A DNA stretch of 6,318 bases, from positions 1-6,318 of the forward strand of contig DATBGS010000106.1 in assembly GCA_036557885.1 (NCBI GenBank), read 5' to 3'. Position numbers and translations under genes: made by a program. Shown in pieces: positions 3,980 through 6,318 of this stretch. Each line of letters opens with the position of its first letter. Within the stretch, counting starts at the first letter, position 1. This DNA is from DATBGS01 sp036557885 (GTDB lineage: Bacteria > Chloroflexota > Ktedonobacteria > Ktedonobacterales > DATBGS01). A model generated the notes under the pieces. It saw only the letters and a list, made by a program, of their open reading frames with translations, was not told where the DNA came from and did no database searches.

Positions 3980-5938
3980 TCAGGGCCGCCTCAAAACAAT
4001 CAAAGTTTCGTAGTAAGCATCAAGAGAGCGTGGCCGAGCGTTTCTGTTGGATTTGTTTAATTGTATATCGTGCAGGGCCACGATCTCAAAGCCTATGCCT
4101 TCCGCTTCTTGCGCCAGGAGTTCAGCGGCATTTACCACCAGCAAAGCATCTCTGGTTGAGAATTGGTAAAAGGTGCTTGTTTTGCCACTGACCACCACAG
4201 CAAATGCTCCGGGCCGCAAGACCCTGAACATCTGCTGATACGTGCGGCGCATATCAAGAAAATAACGCGCGGTTGGCTCAGCTTTGATGGCTCGTAACTC
4301 ATCTTGCCTGAGCCATTCAACCACTCGCCGTTCATCTTCCAAAAGAGCCTCTATACCCGTGCCATTGCCATCCATTGAGCCTATAGAATCATCCACCAAA
4401 TCATCAACGTCCTCGTGATTTCTCATCCCCAGGGCAATCAAAGAAGGGGCGCGAGCTTTAGCATAGCTCTCTCTTCCGCTTGACGCTGGCAGGTACGGAG
4501 GAGAAGTTACCAGAATATCGAACTGTCCAAGAGTCTCTGGGATGTTGCGAGTATCGGCAGCCAAGACCTGGGCATCTGCAAAGGGCAGATGGATGGTCTG
4601 ACGCAGCCATTCACACGTTGCGGCGACTTTCACGTAATGCTTGAGAGATTTGATGAACATTTGCGTCAGAGACATCTTGGGAAAAGTCAAAGAAAAACGC
4701 CCAACCCCGGTGCCCATAAAGCGCATCCGAATTTTGCGAGAGATGGCATCGGACATCAACACACGGGGCAGGTTGGTTGTTTGTGGGTCACAGCCAACAA
4801 TAGCCGCCCTGATCTGAGAAATCTCGCTGCTAAGATCGTCAGCTATGCGTTGGGTCATCCTCCTGTTTTTCATCAGCCAGGCAGGGAAGACAATTCCGCC
4901 ATCGGGTATCTCAGGTTCAAGTGCATCAAACAGCGTCAGCTGCCCAGAAGTTCTTGTTCCCAAACGGGCTATAACCGAGGCCGCTTCCATTGAAAGGTGC
5001 TTACTTTCTAAATGAACCGCTGCCAGTTTGGCAGTGGCAATCATTACAGAAAGAGGATCAATGTCCAGCCCAATGCTGGGAATATCAAGCGTGGAAGCTT
5101 CCAAAAGAGCGGTGCCACTTCCCGCAAAGTTGTCTATAACGCGGTGTGGCTGTTCTCCCAGGCGGCGCACACACATATTGATCATTGAGCGTGCCATGCG
5201 GGGAAAGAACTTTGCTTTGTAGTAATGGATATCGTGAGATAAATGAGAGGTGGTGGATTGCACAGAAAGAGCGGTGGTGGCAAGCTTGATGGCATGCGGG
5301 TCAGCTTCTCTGCCCGTCAGCGCATCAAGAACAGCCGTGAGGTTTTTCTTGGTATCTGCAAAATCGCTTGATTGATCAGCCACAACATCGGATATTTCTA
5401 TGATGGTGTAGTGAGGGATAGCCTGGAGGACCAGTTGGTCTGCATCTGCGCAGAAGCGCAGGACTGGGCCTAACTTTTCCTGGCTCTCAAAGATCAGGCT
5501 GCGTGCCAACTCGGTATCTTTTGTGATGCAGTAGATGCGTTGAACAAAGGAGAGACAACGGATAAGCTCAGGAAGAAGCGCTGACGGCCCAGATGCCTTA
5601 TATCCCTGCTTGCCATCTGGACGAGCGAGAACATCCAAAGCTCCAAAGCCTGGTAAATCAGCTAACTGTGGCACATCCTGAAGCACATCGTGTATGTGCG
5701 CCACGATGTCCACTGGTCCGGGCATAAAAGCTTCTAGTTCTAATTTGGCAAGCAGCAAGTCTCCTTCAAGAGCGATGTTCCGTCGCAGCTTAAAGACAAA
5801 AGTCGCCTCTTGGTCACCCAGGTATAAGCTCAAGTAAAAACTTCTCCAGACTGAACATGAGACGTAGATGACTATCGTGGTAGATTGATCGTGTGAAGCA
5901 CAGCACAGCATCGTATAATCGGAGTAATGCACTGCCAC
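3980..5938 (-). CDS. DNA methyltransferase (amino-methylating, SPPY type) with a large unassigned N-terminal region
   Basis: A 652-residue protein read from GTG 5938, chosen because GGAGGA (5949-5944) lies 5 nt upstream. A TTG at 6052 would add 38 residues without a ribosome site and across the likely promoter. The second half is an S-adenosylmethionine-dependent DNA methyltransferase that would methylate an exocyclic amino group (N4-cytosine or N6-adenine). HYYKAKFFPR (238-247) resembles motif X. DNFAGSGT (269-276) is motif I, the AdoMet loop, with GLDID (291-295) as the acidic ribose-binding strand. TSPPY (478-482) is catalytic motif IV, and VLRPGAFAVVVSGK (573-586) follows. The ~200 residues between motifs I and IV are where a target-recognition domain sits in alpha-type enzymes. 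An acidic stretch (about 507-546) follows the catalytic motif. Residues 1-230 match no domain I recognise. No restriction endonuclease gene is adjacent in the window, so it may be an orphan or part of an undescribed system. GC is lower than in the plus-strand genes. Confidence 0.9.
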   Translation of the reverse strand: MAVHYSDYTMLCCASHDQSTTIVIYVSCSVWRSFYLSLYLGDQEATFVFKLRRNIALEGDLLLAKLELEAFMPGPVDIVAHIHDVLQDVPQLADLPGFGALDVLARPDGKQGYKASGPSALLPELIRCLSFVQRIYCITKDTELARSLIFESQEKLGPVLRFCADADQLVLQAIPHYTIIEISDVVADQSSDFADTKKNLTAVLDALTGREADPHAIKLATTALSVQSTTSHLSHDIHYYKAKFFPRMARSMINMCVRRLGEQPHRVIDNFAGSGTALLEASTLDIPSIGLDIDPLSVMIATAKLAAVHLESKHLSMEAASVIARLGTRTSGQLTLFDALEPEIPDGGIVFPAWLMKNRRMTQRIADDLSSEISQIRAAIVGCDPQTTNLPRVLMSDAISRKIRMRFMGTGVGRFSLTFPKMSLTQMFIKSLKHYVKVAATCEWLRQTIHLPFADAQVLAADTRNIPETLGQFDILVTSPPYLPASSGRESYAKARAPSLIALGMRNHEDVDDLVDDSIGSMDGNGTGIEALLEDERRVVEWLRQDELRAIKAEPTARYFLDMRRTYQQMFRVLRPGAFAVVVSGKTSTFYQFSTRDALLVVNAAELLAQEAEGIGFEIVALHDIQLNKSNRNARPRSLDAYYETLIVLRRP

Positions 5939-5943
5939 CCTGA

Positions 5944-5949
5944 TCCTCC
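5944..5949 (-). promoter_or_regulatory. Ribosome binding site that sets the methyltransferase GTG start
   Basis: GGAGGA on the minus strand lies 5 nt before GTG 5938-5936. Neither the in-frame TTG at 6052 nor the ATG pair at about 5974-5969 has a comparable site. Confidence 0.65.
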
Positions 5950-5969
5950 AATACTCAACCTTTCCTACC

Positions 5970-5998
5970 ATCATACCGCGTTGAAGCAAGAGGACCAA
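5970..5998 (-). promoter_or_regulatory. Candidate promoter of the methyltransferase cassette
   Basis: TTGGTC (5998-5993) and TATGAT (5975-5970) on the minus strand are 17 bp apart. Transcription would start near 5963, about 25 nt before the GTG start and just upstream of its ribosome site. The -10 is good (5 of 6) and the -35 weak (3 of 6). Confidence 0.45.
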
Positions 5999-6074
5999 AA
6001 CCGCATCCTGGTATTCTTGCTCACAGGCATTTTTAAGGAAATTCGGGAGCAAGGGAAGGGGCCACGCAGCGCAT

Positions 6075-6128
6075 AAAAAAGAGCAGGCCCAGGAGCATTC
6101 CTAAAAAGGAACACTCAACTGGGCCTGC
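6075..6128 (-). terminator. Rho-independent terminator of the rRNA operon
   Basis: On the minus strand GCAGGCCCAG (6128-6119) pairs perfectly with CTGGGCCTGC (6092-6083). An upper stem includes GAG/CTC and GGAA/TTCC pairs with small mismatches, and the T-rich loop lies at 6102-6107. TCTTTTTT follows directly (ending 6075). The long GC stem with U-tract is a textbook intrinsic terminator, correctly oriented to end transcription coming from the 23S gene. It also insulates the methyltransferase promoter from rRNA read-through. Confidence 0.92.
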
Positions 6129-6247
6129 ACCCGAAAGCGCGGCGCCACGCCGTAATCTGCTCAAAAGCGCTGAACAACTGCGAAGGGGAAGGAAGTGAAG
6201 CACGAGGGAGAGGAAGAGACTGAGAAGTGCTGACCCGACGGAGTGAG
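6129..6247 (-). other. rRNA 3' trailer with no recognisable 5S gene
   Basis: This ~119-nt stretch between the 23S end and the terminator has about the length of a 5S gene, but I find no 5S hallmark such as the conserved CCGAAC / GAAG core. Positions 6182-6228 are almost all purine on the plus strand, so the precursor rRNA carries a C/U-rich run. The remaining part (6129-6180) is GC-rich with short self-complementary patches. No protein gene is supported. Confidence 0.6.
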
Positions 6248-6254
6248 GGTCAGC
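6229..6254 (-). other. Hairpin at the 23S 3' boundary, likely processing-related
   Basis: On the minus strand GCTGACCC (6254-6247) and GGGTCAGC (6236-6229) form a perfect 8-bp stem with a 10-nt loop. The first arm overlaps the predicted 3' end of mature 23S rRNA, so the hairpin could mark or delay end processing. Confidence 0.5.
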
Positions 6255-6318
6255 TAAGCCGTTCGATCATTAGTACTGGTTAGCTCAACACCTTACGGTG
6301 CGTACACCGCCAGCCTAT
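6248..6318 (-). rRNA. 23S ribosomal RNA, 3' end (partial)
   Basis: Read on the minus strand, the sequence contains the universal 3'-terminal 23S elements ATAGGCTGG, a CACC-GTAA-GGTG hairpin with a GNRA loop, TTGAGCTAACC and AGTACTAATGA, followed by the closing strand CGGCTTAGCTGACC. This aligns well with my memory of the E. coli 23S end (TTGAGCTAACCGGTACTAATGA...). Only the last ~70 nt are in the window; the rest of the operon lies to the right. The exact 3' end is estimated at about 6248 from the expected terminal helix. Confidence 0.95.

Noticed and set aside
4589..4993. 134-residue plus-strand frame inside the methyltransferase
   Set aside because: It is antisense to the region between motifs I and IV and has no recognisable domain or ribosome site.
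5924..5929. TATAAT on the plus strand
   Set aside because: It lies inside the methyltransferase coding region with no good -35 and no plus-strand gene downstream.
6129..6247. 5S rRNA gene in the trailer
   Set aside because: The length fits, but no conserved 5S element is present and the sequence is dominated by a pyrimidine-rich run.
1..6318. CRISPR array, insertion sequence or tRNA gene
   Set aside because: No spaced direct repeats, terminal inverted repeats, transposase-like frames or cloverleaf with a T-loop were seen on either strand.

Overview
The window looks like chromosomal DNA from a high-GC bacterium, probably in the Chloroflexota and perhaps Ktedonobacteria-like. This lineage guess is inference, resting on a Ser/Thr-kinase-like protein ending in tandem zinc-ribbon repeats, an F420-dependent reductase-family gene, an MFS_3-type exporter and an isolated 23S rRNA end. 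No single feature proves it.

Layout, left to right. Positions 1-255 (minus) hold the first 85 codons of a protein that runs off the left edge, possibly an HD-domain phosphohydrolase. A divergent promoter region (256-464) follows, with a near-consensus extended -10 promoter that drives an MFS efflux-type transporter (465-1751, plus). A spacer with a strong hairpin and a second extended -10 promoter leads to a 394-residue kinase-fold protein (1991-3175, plus). That protein has lost several catalytic motifs and ends in four exact 25-residue zinc-ribbon repeats. Convergent to it on the minus strand lies a row of three genes that may form one transcript, read from right to left: a 652-residue DNA methyltransferase with a large unassigned N-terminal region (5938-3980), a 100-residue protein of unknown family (3956-3654), and a deazaflavin (F420)-dependent nitroreductase-family protein (3610-3215). 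The right end carries the 3' end of a 23S rRNA gene (minus), a pyrimidine-rich trailer without a recognisable 5S gene, and a strong Rho-independent terminator.

How the genes relate. The methyltransferase and the small protein are 23 bp apart, the second has a strong Shine-Dalgarno, and both are visibly more AT-rich than the MFS and kinase genes. They look like a two-gene cassette, perhaps acquired, sitting just downstream of an rRNA operon. The reductase may be read with them, but functional coupling is not shown. The most unusual items are the probable pseudokinase with Cys3-Asp zinc ribbons, the methyltransferase with its uncharacterised partner, and the rRNA operon end lacking a linked 5S. 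No mobile element, CRISPR array or tRNA was seen.
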